56,278 nt of DNA from SYIM01 sp041182885 (lineage in GTDB: Bacteria; Pseudomonadota; Gammaproteobacteria; Burkholderiales; Burkholderiaceae_E): assembly GCA_049423065.1 (NCBI GenBank), contig JBMSQB010000018.1, positions 1 to 56,278 on the forward strand, written 5' to 3'. This document shows, piece after piece, positions 7,622-16,188 of this stretch (within the stretch, counting starts at the first letter, position 1; every line of letters begins with the position of its first letter). The translations under genes and the position numbers were made by a program. The notes under the pieces are model-generated. The model worked only from the letters and a program-made list of their open reading frames with translations, did no database searches and was not told the DNA's origin.

Positions 7622-8800
7622 TTGAATGCAGCCGCCTCGCACCGCGTCCAATCGGAGTGGGTGCACGTCCAGTTTCCCGAGCAATCAAGCTTCAAATCGG
7701 TTTACGGTTTTTCGGGCTCGGTGGGAACCGTCCACCTTGAGGGAATTCGTTATGTACCTGAGGGCGTTCCGTCTAGAACCCTGATCATCTACATGCATCC
7801 GGCCAGCACGCTGCAGCTGCTTCCAATGCCGCGCGCCATGGCAGAAAGCGGGCAGCACGTGCTGTGCGCGGGCAGCCGCTATGCCCGCAACGACAGCGCG
7901 CTGATCATGGAAAACGTGATCGTCGATCTGGGTGCCTACATCCGCCATGCGCGCGAGGTCTGGCGCTACGAACACGTGGTGCTGGCTGGCTGGTCAGGAG
8001 GGGGATCGCTTTCGCTTTTCTATCAGTCGCAGGCCGAACGCCCCACCATCTCGCACACACCGGCGGGCGATCCCTGCTCGATCATGTCTGCCGGTCTGAT
8101 TCCTGCCGATGCGGTCATGTTCCAGGCGGCACACATGTCGCGCGCACACACTTTTTCCGAGTGGATCGACCCCAGCGTGCTTGACGAAAACGATCCCGAT
8201 CGTCGCGACCCTGAGCTCGACCTTTATCACCCGGACCGAAAGCCTCCCTATACCGCCGAGTGGCTTGCAAGGTTTCGCGCAGCGCAACTGGCTCGCGCGC
8301 GCCGCCGTACAGCCTGGGTGCGCGACACACTGGAGCAACTCAAGCGCAGCGGCGGACGGGAGCTTGAGCGGGGGTTCGTCACGCATCGAACCATGGCCGA
8401 TCCGCGCTTTCTCGACGGCAGCATTGAACCCAACGACCGGCCGATAGGCACCTGTTTCATGGGCGTGCCCGAGGTGGCGAACAACGGACCGGTGGGCCTT
8501 GCCCGATTCTCTACCCTGCGATCATGGTTGTCACAATGGTCGATTGATGACAGCAACGCAGACGGAGTGCGAAGCGCCCAGGGCATACACGTGCCCTTTC
8601 TTGCCATTGAACATTCGGCTGACGATGCGGTGCCACAAAGCCACACCGGACAGATCTACCGCGCGGTGGCGAGTGCGGACAAGACCATGCGCGTCGTTCG
8701 CGGGGCGACCCATTATTTCGTTGGACAGCCCGATCTGATGCGGGAGGCCGTAGCGCTCACGACCGACTGGCTGCGCGAGCGCGGCCTCATCGACGGCTGA
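7622..8800 (+). CDS. alpha/beta hydrolase
   Basis: A 392-residue hydrolase if read from TTG 7622, which has GGAG 8 bases upstream; an in-frame extension to 7532 would run inside the VOC gene. The nucleophile elbow is AGWSGGG with Ser125. The oxyanion-side strand reads YMHPAST. The likely acid is Asp334 or Asp335 (HSADDAVP) and the base is His364 (GATHYF). A long helical cap lies between about residues 170 and 280. It has no signal peptide. Placed behind the VOC gene in the Liv operon, it probably cleaves an ester, lactone or C-C bond of the imported compound or its product. The precise start and substrate are uncertain. Confidence 0.85.
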   Translation: MNAAASHRVQSEWVHVQFPEQSSFKSVYGFSGSVGTVHLEGIRYVPEGVPSRTLIIYMHPASTLQLLPMPRAMAESGQHVLCAGSRYARNDSALIMENVIVDLGAYIRHAREVWRYEHVVLAGWSGGGSLSLFYQSQAERPTISHTPAGDPCSIMSAGLIPADAVMFQAAHMSRAHTFSEWIDPSVLDENDPDRRDPELDLYHPDRKPPYTAEWLARFRAAQLARARRRTAWVRDTLEQLKRSGGRELERGFVTHRTMADPRFLDGSIEPNDRPIGTCFMGVPEVANNGPVGLARFSTLRSWLSQWSIDDSNADGVRSAQGIHVPFLAIEHSADDAVPQSHTGQIYRAVASADKTMRVVRGATHYFVGQPDLMREAVALTTDWLRERGLIDG

Positions 8801-8900
8801 AGGAACGGCTGACCGTGACGGCTGCGCGCCTTTGTATTCAGCCGAACACCCGGGCTATCAAGGCCAACTTGTCAAGCCCCTTGCCTTTGATGGTCGGTTC

Positions 8901-8929
8901 TTGCTGCCTGATGCAAATTGCGCCAATAT
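8901..8929 (+). promoter_or_regulatory. candidate promoter of the amidohydrolase / second Liv operon
   Basis: -35 TTGCTG (8901-8906) and -10 CAATAT (8924-8929) with a 17-base spacer, 30 bases before ATG 8960. It lies in the 159-base gap after the alpha/beta hydrolase, where no other gene is seen. Confidence 0.45.
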
Positions 8930-8959
8930 CGCGGCCGGTCCGATCCCTGCGAGTCCAAT

Positions 8960-10327
8960 ATGAAGCAGACCCTGATTAAAGGCGGCCTGGTCGTCACGAT
9001 GGACGCCACCCTTGGTGATCTTGCCCAGGGCGACGTGCTGGTTGAAGGGGACCGGATCGTGTCGGTCGGACGAAGTCTGGCGGCGCCGGGGGCTCAGGTG
9101 GTCAATGCGGGCGGCATGATCGTGGCACCGGGCCTGGTCAATGCGCACATGCACACCTGGCAGACCGGGCTTCGAGGCGTGGCCGCCAACTGGACCATCC
9201 TCGAATACTTCAAGAAAATGCATGCGGGCCTTGCCACGCTGTTCTCGCCCGAGGACATCCGGATCGCCAATCTGGTGGGCGCCCTGAACCAGATCAACTG
9301 TGGCACGACCACGCTCGCAGACTGGTGCCACAACAATCCCACGCCGGCCCACACCGATGCGGCAATCGACGGCCTGGCCGAGTCGCAGATCCGGGCCGTG
9401 TTTTTCCATGGTTCGCCCAAGCCCGACCCCAAGCCTGGCCAGAAGCCTTTCTGGGAAGTGCCACACCCCCGAAGCGAAGTCGAGCGGCTGCTTAAAACCC
9501 GCTTCAGTTCGCGCGATCAGCTGATGACGCTCGGGCTTGCCATCCTCGGGCCTCACTACTCCACTTATGACGTTGCGGTCGACGACTTCAAGCTCGCACG
9601 AGAGTTCGGGCTCATTGCCAGCATGCATTGCGCGGGCGCTGCCGCGCGGGTGCCCGACGGCTGGGACCGTCTGGGGCAGGCCGGCCTGCTTGGCGACAAC
9701 AACAACATCGTTCACGGCAATGACCTGACCGACGCGCAGCTCAAGTTCATGCTGGACCGTGGGGTCAGCTTCTCGCTCACGCCGGAAACCGAAATGTTTC
9801 AGGGGCACGGGTTTGCGATCACCGGGCGGCTTCGCGATCTGGGCGCCCAGCCCTCGCTCGGGGTGGATCTCGAGTCCTGCATCAGTGGCGACATGTTCAC
9901 CGTCGCACGCATGGCGCTCGCCTCGCAGAAGGCGTTTGACAACGCGCGCGCGAAGGCCCGCGACGGAAAGCTGCCGGACACCGGCACGATCACGGCACGC
10001 GAGGCGCTGGGCTGGATCACGGTAGAAGGCGCTCGCATGCTCAAGATGCAGGACCGTATCGGATCGCTCACCCCCGGCAAGCAGGCCGATCTCATCATGG
10101 TCAGGGCCACCGATCTCAACATGCAGCCCATGCACGACCCGGTTGCCACGCTGGTCACGCAGGCGAGCCTCGCCAACATCGATTCGGTCATGATCGCAGG
10201 CGAGTTCCGAAAGCGCGACGGGCGGATGGCATTTGGTGCGCTAGCCGATCGCCAGCAGCAGCTGGTGGTGTCCGGGCAGCGCATCATGCGGGAGCTGGAC
10301 GCGAGGCTGCAGGCTGCCGCACACTGA
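8960..10327 (+). CDS. amidohydrolase family protein (AtzA/TrzN/deaminase-like)
   Basis: A 455-residue metal-dependent hydrolase read from ATG 8960 (MKQTLIKGGLVVTMD). The composite beta-sandwich is at the N- and C-termini with a TIM barrel between. Metal ligands visible are His63 and His65 (NAHMHTW), His223 (SMHCAG), His252 (VHGND) and Asp303 (GVDLES). The late motif ITVEGARMLKMQDRIGSLTPGKQADL is typical of the cytosine deaminase / chlorohydrolase group. Unusually, the position three residues after His223, where these enzymes normally carry catalytic Glu (H-x-x-E), is Gly226. The gene precedes a full Liv transporter, so the enzyme likely acts on an imported amide, amine or N-heterocycle. No substrate can be named. 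Confidence 0.88.
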   Translation: MKQTLIKGGLVVTMDATLGDLAQGDVLVEGDRIVSVGRSLAAPGAQVVNAGGMIVAPGLVNAHMHTWQTGLRGVAANWTILEYFKKMHAGLATLFSPEDIRIANLVGALNQINCGTTTLADWCHNNPTPAHTDAAIDGLAESQIRAVFFHGSPKPDPKPGQKPFWEVPHPRSEVERLLKTRFSSRDQLMTLGLAILGPHYSTYDVAVDDFKLAREFGLIASMHCAGAAARVPDGWDRLGQAGLLGDNNNIVHGNDLTDAQLKFMLDRGVSFSLTPETEMFQGHGFAITGRLRDLGAQPSLGVDLESCISGDMFTVARMALASQKAFDNARAKARDGKLPDTGTITAREALGWITVEGARMLKMQDRIGSLTPGKQADLIMVRATDLNMQPMHDPVATLVTQASLANIDSVMIAGEFRKRDGRMAFGALADRQQQLVVSGQRIMRELDARLQAAAH

Positions 10328-10388
10328 ACAACCGATCGATGCGCGGGCCGCATCCGGCCAGACCCGTTCAATCACCCCAGGAGGAGCC

Positions 10389-11606
10389 ATGAAAACGAAC
10401 CGTAGACAGGCGCTCAAGCCGCTTATCGCCGCTGCCGGCGCACCCTTGTTGTCGATGCCGTTTGCGGGCGGTGCGCTCGCCCAGTCGGGCGCACCCGTGC
10501 GCGTCGGGGGCACGCTTGCGCTCACCGGCCCATTGTCGGCCACTGCCATGATCCACAAGCTCACCGGCGAGATTTACGTCGAGCAGCTCAACAAGCGCGG
10601 CGGACTGCTGGGGCGCCCGGTGGAATGGGTGCTGAAAGACGATCAGTCAAAGCCCGATCTCGCCCGCACGCTGTACGAACAACTGGTCACCGTCGACAAG
10701 GTTGACCTGCTGATTGGCCCCTACGCGACGGCCAACATCCTGTCCGCCATGGGCGTTGCCCAGCGCTACGGAAAGATTCTGGTTCATCACACCTTCGGCA
10801 TTCCCAGCCTTGCCAAATACGATATGCAGTTCCCAACCTGGGCAACGGGTCCAACCCCGGAAAGTTCGGGTCCGAACATGGTGCTCGATGCGCTTGCCGC
10901 CGGCCCCAAGCCGCCCAAGACGATCGCAATCGTCACCTCGAAGTTCCCGTCGGTGCACTTCATGTCGGTCGGCGCACGCGACGTTGCGAAGAAGCGTGGC
11001 ATGCAGGAAGTGTTGTGGCTGGAGTGGGAATTCGGCAACCGCGACTTCGGCGCAATCGCCAGCCGACTGAAGGCCGCACGTCCGGACTTCATCTGGGGCG
11101 GCGTCATCGCCCTGGAGGGCATGCTGCTGCTGGACGCCATGAAGAAGATCGACTACGCACCGCCCACCATGTTCCACTTCCTGCCGTCGCCGGGCCCCAT
11201 GATCAAGTCGCCCGACGGCAACCTTGGGCTTGCCATGACCATCTTCGAGCAGCATGAGCCCATGATGAAGAACGCGGGGGCGGTTGAGTTCTCGAAGATC
11301 TTCAACGAGCGGGCCGCCAAGGCATCGCTGCCAGACACCTCGGTCGACACCCAGGCGGCGGCATCCTATTCCGCCTGGCAGGTGTTTGAGACCGCGGTCA
11401 ATGCCACCAAGTCGCTGGATGACAAGACCCTCTCCGCATGGCTCAAGAAAAATACGGTCAACACCATCCAGGGGCCCATGCGCTTTGACGGGGTCAACAA
11501 CTACGGCGACGACCTCACCAAGCTCAAGCAGGTGCAAAACGGCGAGTGGGTGGTGGTCTGGCCCAGGCCCTTTGCCAAGCCGGGCGCCACGCTCAGGACG
11601 CCCTGA
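10389..11606 (+). CDS. Liv-type ABC transporter substrate-binding protein 2
   Basis: A 405-residue Peripla_BP_6 protein starting at ATG 10389 behind GGAGG. The signal region MKTNRRQALKPLIAAAG contains a twin arginine followed by a hydrophobic stretch and ends near GGALAQ, so Tat export is possible. The mature domain opens with VRVGGTLALTGPLSA and has LLGRPVEWVLKDDQS and LLIGPYATANILSA segments. It is about 400 residues long, normal for aromatic-acid or amide binding LivK relatives. It is followed immediately by LivH (3-base gap). Confidence 0.92.
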   Translation: MKTNRRQALKPLIAAAGAPLLSMPFAGGALAQSGAPVRVGGTLALTGPLSATAMIHKLTGEIYVEQLNKRGGLLGRPVEWVLKDDQSKPDLARTLYEQLVTVDKVDLLIGPYATANILSAMGVAQRYGKILVHHTFGIPSLAKYDMQFPTWATGPTPESSGPNMVLDALAAGPKPPKTIAIVTSKFPSVHFMSVGARDVAKKRGMQEVLWLEWEFGNRDFGAIASRLKAARPDFIWGGVIALEGMLLLDAMKKIDYAPPTMFHFLPSPGPMIKSPDGNLGLAMTIFEQHEPMMKNAGAVEFSKIFNERAAKASLPDTSVDTQAAASYSAWQVFETAVNATKSLDDKTLSAWLKKNTVNTIQGPMRFDGVNNYGDDLTKLKQVQNGEWVVVWPRPFAKPGATLRTP

Positions 11607-11609
11607 GCG

Positions 11610-12467
11610 ATGCACATGCCCAGCCTGGAACTGCTCGGACAGTCGCTGCTGTCCGGGTTGTTCATCGGGGGCCTCTATGGCCTGCTCGGACTTGGTTTGA
11701 GCCTGTCCTGGGGAATGCTGCGCCAGATCAATCTGGCGCATTTTGCGCTCGCCTTCCTCGGCGCGTATCTCACGTATCAGCTGTCCGAGCATTTCAAGCT
11801 CGATCCGTTTCTCACCATGATCATCATCGTGCCGGGCTTCTTCCTGATCGGCATGGCGATGCACTGGGTGTTTGCGCGGTTCAAGGTCACACCGTTCAAC
11901 TCGCTCCTTGTGACCTTCGGCCTGACCGTCATCATCGAAAGCGTGATCCAGTGGATCTGGTCGGCTGATTACCGGAAGCTTGAGTCGTCCTACAGCGACA
12001 TCAAGTTTCAGGTCGGCCAGCTTTTCTTTCCACTGCCTGAACTCATGACACTGCTGATCGCGATCGCGCTGTCGCTCGCAGCCTGGGCGCTGCTGCGCTA
12101 CACCGCGCTGGGAAAGGCCATGCGGGCCATGTCCGAAAACCCGCGCATGGCCGCTGCATTCGGCATCAATGAGCCGATGCTGGCGCTGGTGTTGTCGGGT
12201 GCAGCGTCTGCCTTTGCTGGCGTGGCGGGGGCCTGCCTCGCGCTCAGTTTCACACTCGCCCCCTCGCAGATCTACGCCTGGGTGGGCGTGGTGTTCTCCG
12301 CAGTGATGATTGGTGGCCTGGGCAATCCGCTCGGTCCACTGGTGGCCGGAATCGTGATCGGCCTGTCTGAGGCGGCCACCATGGCGGTCACGGCCCCCGC
12401 CTGGGCGCCGCTGGTGTCGTTCTCGCTGCTGATCGCGGTGTTGCTGCTTCGTCCGGGCAAGGTCTGA
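11610..12467 (+). CDS. Liv-type ABC transporter permease 2 (LivH family)
   Basis: A 285-residue polytopic permease. Conserved features include LLSGLFIGGLYGLLGLGLSL, SWGMLRQINLAHFALAFLGAY and the ATPase-coupling loop GKAMRAMSENPRMAAAFGIN. The end of the protein carries VIGGLGNPLGPLVAGIVIGL-like segments. It begins three bases after the binding-protein stop and ends one base before the fused permease-ATPase gene. Confidence 0.92.
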   Translation: MHMPSLELLGQSLLSGLFIGGLYGLLGLGLSLSWGMLRQINLAHFALAFLGAYLTYQLSEHFKLDPFLTMIIIVPGFFLIGMAMHWVFARFKVTPFNSLLVTFGLTVIIESVIQWIWSADYRKLESSYSDIKFQVGQLFFPLPELMTLLIAIALSLAAWALLRYTALGKAMRAMSENPRMAAAFGINEPMLALVLSGAASAFAGVAGACLALSFTLAPSQIYAWVGVVFSAVMIGGLGNPLGPLVAGIVIGLSEAATMAVTAPAWAPLVSFSLLIAVLLLRPGKV

Positions 12468-12468
12468 C

Positions 12469-14211
12469 ATGGACCGACGCGTCATTGCCGGCTTTCTGGT
12501 GGTTCTGCCGCTGCTCGCAGCGGTCCCGCTTCTGAAGCTGCCCGCCTTTTACGAAACCTTCCTGTACCTGGTGCTGCACTGGATCGTGCTGGCCACGTCC
12601 TGGAACATTCTGTCCGGCTACTCTGGCTATTTCTCCTTCGGGCACGGGGCGTTTTTTGGCGTTGGCATCTATACCACCGCCGTTCTGGCCGGCAAGCTCG
12701 ACTGGCCCTTTCTCGCCACGCTGCCGGTTGCCGGTCTGGTGGCGGCCGTTTTCGGCGTGGCCCTGGGTGCCATCGTGTTTCGGCTGCGAAATTTGCGGGG
12801 GGAGCTTTTCGGACTCCTCACGCTCGCGATCACCTTCGTGATCGGCACCATCATCCTCAACACCCCGATCGATGGTGGCCCGGGCGTTTATCTGTCTGCG
12901 GTACCGATTCCCGCAATCGGCCCCACGCCTTCTGGCAGCTTCTACCTGATCATCCTCGCGCTTGCTGCGGTCATGCTCTGGGTGGCCTACTGGATCTACT
13001 GCGGTCGGCTGGGCTCTGCGCTTTTTGCCATCCACGATGATGAGGATGTGGCCGAGGTTCAGGGGGTTCCCACCTATCGCTACAAGCTGATTGCCTTCGG
13101 CATTTCATGCGCGTTCGCCGGTGTGGCGGGCGGCATCCATTCTGTGTTCGTGTCCTACGTCACAGTTGGCGAGGTCTTCAATATCGTTGTGCCGCTCAAC
13201 GTGGTCTTGATGAGCGTGCTGGGCGGTTCGCGTCACTGGTTCGGACCCGCAGTCGGCGCCGCAGTGATCACCGCCCTCCTCTATTCCTTCACTGCGGGCG
13301 ACTTCGCCGTGGCCGGGCGGGCAGCCATCGGGCTCATCCTGATCATTGTCATCCTGTTCATGCCCCAGGGCATCATGGGACAGTTGCTTCGCTGGTGGCG
13401 CAAGCGCGAGTCGGCACCCAAACCCCTTCCGGAGCCGCTCTCTCCCCCGCCCATCGCGCGGCAGGGTCAGACGGGTGACATGATTCTTTCTGTCAACCAT
13501 GTCACCAAGCAGTTCACCGGTGTTCGGGCGCTGAACGATGTCAGCCTTGACGTCCGACGGGGCGAAATACTGGGCCTGGTCGGGCCCAATGGTTCCGGCA
13601 AGTCAACGATGGTCAACGTGATCAGCGGCCTCTACAAGCCCGAGCACGGCAGCGTGGTCTTCAACGGTACCGACCTCGTGCCGCAGCCCGCCTATCAGGC
13701 CGCGCACTCCGGCATTGCCCGGACCTACCAGATCCCGCGTCCGTTTGTCACGCTGACGGTGCTGGAGAACGCGACGCTTGCCGGCATGTTTGGGGGTCGG
13801 CAGCTCTCGCGCTCGCAGGCCGAGCGTCAGGCGATGCACTGGCTTGAGTTCGTCGGTCTGGCCGATCGCGCTCGGTCGCTTCCCACCGAGCTCAACCTGC
13901 ATCAGCGAAAATTTCTCGAGCTCGCGCGCGCGCTTGCATCGGCGCCGCAGCTCGTATTGCTCGACGAGGTTCTTGCCGGTCTTACGCCGTCGGAAATCAA
14001 CAGCGCGATCACCCTGGTCCGGGAGATTCGCAACCGCGGCTCGACCGTGGTGTTCATTGAACACAATATGCGCGCCGTGCTCGAGCTCTGCGAACGTCTG
14101 ATCGTGCTCAATTACGGTCAGATCATCGCGAGCGGCGATCCCCGGAAGGTCATCGCCGATCCCGAGGTCATCAGTGCCTATCTTGGAACCCCCCATGAAG
14201 CCGGCCGCTGA
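12469..14211 (+). CDS. fused Liv-type ABC permease (LivM) and ATP-binding protein (LivG)
   Basis: A 580-residue fusion. Residues about 1-300 form a LivM-type membrane domain (HWIVLATSWNILSGYSGYFS, then IHDDEDVAEVQGVP as coupling loop, ending FMPQGIMGQLL). A charged, proline-rich linker of about 30 residues follows (KPLPEPLSPPPIARQ). From about residue 337 a LivG-type ATPase runs to the end: Walker A GPNGSGKST, a signature replaced by LNLHQRKFLELARAL, Walker B LVLLDEVLAGLTP and switch IEHNMRAV. The L-x-x-x-Q variant and DEV occur in a known LivG subclass. Fusion fixes one permease and one ATPase in the same polypeptide. No frameshift or missing stop is seen. Confidence 0.92.
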   Translation: MDRRVIAGFLVVLPLLAAVPLLKLPAFYETFLYLVLHWIVLATSWNILSGYSGYFSFGHGAFFGVGIYTTAVLAGKLDWPFLATLPVAGLVAAVFGVALGAIVFRLRNLRGELFGLLTLAITFVIGTIILNTPIDGGPGVYLSAVPIPAIGPTPSGSFYLIILALAAVMLWVAYWIYCGRLGSALFAIHDDEDVAEVQGVPTYRYKLIAFGISCAFAGVAGGIHSVFVSYVTVGEVFNIVVPLNVVLMSVLGGSRHWFGPAVGAAVITALLYSFTAGDFAVAGRAAIGLILIIVILFMPQGIMGQLLRWWRKRESAPKPLPEPLSPPPIARQGQTGDMILSVNHVTKQFTGVRALNDVSLDVRRGEILGLVGPNGSGKSTMVNVISGLYKPEHGSVVFNGTDLVPQPAYQAAHSGIARTYQIPRPFVTLTVLENATLAGMFGGRQLSRSQAERQAMHWLEFVGLADRARSLPTELNLHQRKFLELARALASAPQLVLLDEVLAGLTPSEINSAITLVREIRNRGSTVVFIEHNMRAVLELCERLIVLNYGQIIASGDPRKVIADPEVISAYLGTPHEAGR

Positions 14212-14941
14212 CTCCCCCAGACTGCTGAGCGTTGAAAGCGTCAACGTTTCTTACGGCGACGCGCCTGCGCTTTGGGATATGAGCCTGCACGTTGATGAAG
14301 GTGAACTGGTGTCGGTCGTGGGCCCCAACGGCGCCGGCAAGACCACGCTCATCAACACGATCATGCGTCTGCTTCCGGTTCGCTCCGGGCGCATTTTGCT
14401 GCGTGGCGAAGACGTCACCCGGATGACCGCCACCCAGATGTGCAACCGCGACGTGTCAATCGTCCCGGAGGGACGCCTGCTGTTCGGGCAAATGACTGTC
14501 GAGGAGAATCTGGACATCGGCGCCTATCGGGCGCTCGCCCGCTCGCGCCGCGCCGACACGATGGAGCGGGTCTATGCGCTGTTCCCCATCCTCAAGGAGC
14601 GCCGCTGGCAGCTGGCTGGCACCCTGTCGGGCGGCCAGCAGCAGATGGTGGCGTTCGGTCGTGCCCTGATGGCACACCCCAGGCTGCTGCTGATCGACGA
14701 GCCCTCGCTCGGCCTTGCGCCATCGGTCGTGGAGCAGGTGTTCCAGGCCATCCATGAAATCCATCGATCGGGCGTCTCCATCCTGCTGATCGAGCAGAAT
14801 GCAGTGCGTGCGCTCGAGGCCGCCAGTCGCGCCTATGTGCTCGAGGGCGGGCGGATCGTTACCGAGGGCGACCCGCAAACCCTGATGGCTCAGCCCGCCA
14901 TCCGGGCAGCTTATCTGGGCGAGGCGGTTCACCCCTCATAA
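14195..14941 (+). CDS. Liv-type ABC transporter ATP-binding protein 2 (LivF family)
   Basis: A 248-residue ATPase read from ATG 14195, overlapping the fused gene's 3' end by 17 bases; a GTG at 14174 is an alternative. Walker A is GPNGAGKTT, the LivF motif VPEGRLLFGQMTVEENL is present, the signature is LSGGQQQMVAFGRAL and Walker B is LLLIDEPSLGLAP, followed by LLIEQNAVRALE. It completes the second Liv transporter with one LivF, a separate LivH and the LivM-LivG fusion. The next gene starts 93 bases later. Confidence 0.93.
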   Translation: MKPAADSPRLLSVESVNVSYGDAPALWDMSLHVDEGELVSVVGPNGAGKTTLINTIMRLLPVRSGRILLRGEDVTRMTATQMCNRDVSIVPEGRLLFGQMTVEENLDIGAYRALARSRRADTMERVYALFPILKERRWQLAGTLSGGQQQMVAFGRALMAHPRLLLIDEPSLGLAPSVVEQVFQAIHEIHRSGVSILLIEQNAVRALEAASRAYVLEGGRIVTEGDPQTLMAQPAIRAAYLGEAVHPS

Positions 14942-15033
14942 GGCATCCCCTGCCAAGACTGGGGTTAGAATCCGCAGCGGTTCGGTTCCTTCCACCCGAT
15001 TTCCTGCCGTTTCAAGCGCCTGCCGAGGTCACC

Positions 15034-16143
15034 GTGAGTTATTCGCTTCCCGCCCGACACGATCATGTCGGAAGTTTTCTTCGCCCCAAATATCTGCTTG
15101 AGGCCCGCGATCGCAAGGCCAAAGGGGAGATCAGTGCTGATGAGCTGCGCAAGGTTGAAGACCGCGCCATTTCCGAGATCATCGCTTTTCAGAACGATGT
15201 GGGGCTGAAAGCCATCACCGATGGCGAATTTCGCCGTACCTGGTTTCACATCGACTTTCTTGAGCAACTGAGCGGTGTTGCCACCGACATCCCGGTGGCA
15301 CTTATCAACCCGGACGGCTCCAAGCAATTTGCGCCCCCAGGAATCCGGGTGGTGGATCGCATTCGACACACCCGCAATATTCAGGTCGATGATTTCAATT
15401 ACCTCAAGGCCAACCTGCCCGCAGGAACGCGCGCCAAGGTCACCATCCCGTCGCCCACCATGCTCCATTTTCGTGGCGGTCGAGGCGGAATCAGCAAGGC
15501 TGCCTACCCGGAACTCGACCCAGCCTTTTATGACGACGTGGCCAAAGCCTACGGCGATGAGCTCCACGCCCTCGCCGCGGCCGGCTGCGACTACGTGCAG
15601 ATGGACGACACCAACCTTGCTTACCTGTGCGACGAAAAGATGCGGGAGGCCGCGCGCAGCCGCGGCGACGATCCCAACGAACTTCCCAATCGCTATGCCG
15701 ACTTCATCAACAAGGTCGTGGCACGAAAGCCCGCGGGCATGACGATCGGCGTCCACTTGTGTCGTGGCAATTTCAAGAGCACGCATTTCGCAGCGGGCAA
15801 CTATGAGCCGGTGGCCGAGGCGCTGCTGTCCCGCATGAATGTCGACGCCTATTTTCTGGAGTACGACGACGACCGCAGCGGCGATTTTCGTCCCCTCCGG
15901 TTCCTGCCCAAAGGAAAGATCGTGGTGCTGGGCCTGGTCACCACCAAGTTCGGCGCAATGGAAAGCAAGGATGCGCTCAAGCGCCGGATCGACGAGGCAG
16001 CCCGCTACGCGCCGCTCGAGCAGCTTGCGCTCTCGCCGCAGTGCGGCTTTTCGAGTACGGTTCATGGCAACGACATCGCGGTGGAAGACCAGCGCAACAA
16101 GTTGCGGCTGGTGATCGAGACCGCCAACGAAGTCTGGCATTGA
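15034..16143 (+). CDS. cobalamin-independent methionine synthase II / MetE C-terminal-domain-like methyltransferase
   Basis: A 369-residue single-domain TIM-barrel protein like the catalytic half of MetE and the YxjG group; full MetE is twice as long. GTG 15034 has a GAGGT signal just upstream. Zinc ligands are visible as His241 and Cys243 (GVHLCRGN), Glu276 (FLEYDDD) and Cys337 (SPQCGF). The first part carries HDHVGSFLRP and TDGEFRRTWFH, typical of the family. Relatives move methyl or alkyl groups between thiols, including epoxyalkane:coenzyme M transferase. Placed between a Liv operon and a TRAP operon rather than with methionine genes, it may be catabolic (demethylation or thiol alkylation) rather than a methionine synthase. 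Confidence 0.85.
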   Translation: MSYSLPARHDHVGSFLRPKYLLEARDRKAKGEISADELRKVEDRAISEIIAFQNDVGLKAITDGEFRRTWFHIDFLEQLSGVATDIPVALINPDGSKQFAPPGIRVVDRIRHTRNIQVDDFNYLKANLPAGTRAKVTIPSPTMLHFRGGRGGISKAAYPELDPAFYDDVAKAYGDELHALAAAGCDYVQMDDTNLAYLCDEKMREAARSRGDDPNELPNRYADFINKVVARKPAGMTIGVHLCRGNFKSTHFAAGNYEPVAEALLSRMNVDAYFLEYDDDRSGDFRPLRFLPKGKIVVLGLVTTKFGAMESKDALKRRIDEAARYAPLEQLALSPQCGFSSTVHGNDIAVEDQRNKLRLVIETANEVWH

Positions 16144-16159
16144 GCACTTTCAATTGAAC

Positions 16160-16175
16160 CGGGGCGCCGGCCCCG
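16160..16175 (+). other. small GC hairpin ahead of the DctP gene
   Basis: CGGGGC (16160-16165) pairs with GCCCCG (16170-16175) over a 4-base loop, just before the AGGAG ribosome-binding site of the next gene. No T tract follows. Confidence 0.35.
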
Positions 16176-16188
16176 ACAACAGGAGACG

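Noticed and set aside
10647..12485. Long minus-strand open frame (about 612 codons) opposite the second Liv operon
   Set aside because: Low-complexity His/Arg/Gln-rich translation with no motif, lying over a conserved binding protein and permease.
14942..15033. Possible riboswitch ahead of the MetE-like gene
   Set aside because: Only 92 bases, with no recognisable cobalamin or S-adenosylmethionine aptamer elements; just a weak CCCC/GGGG pairing and a TAGAAT-like box.
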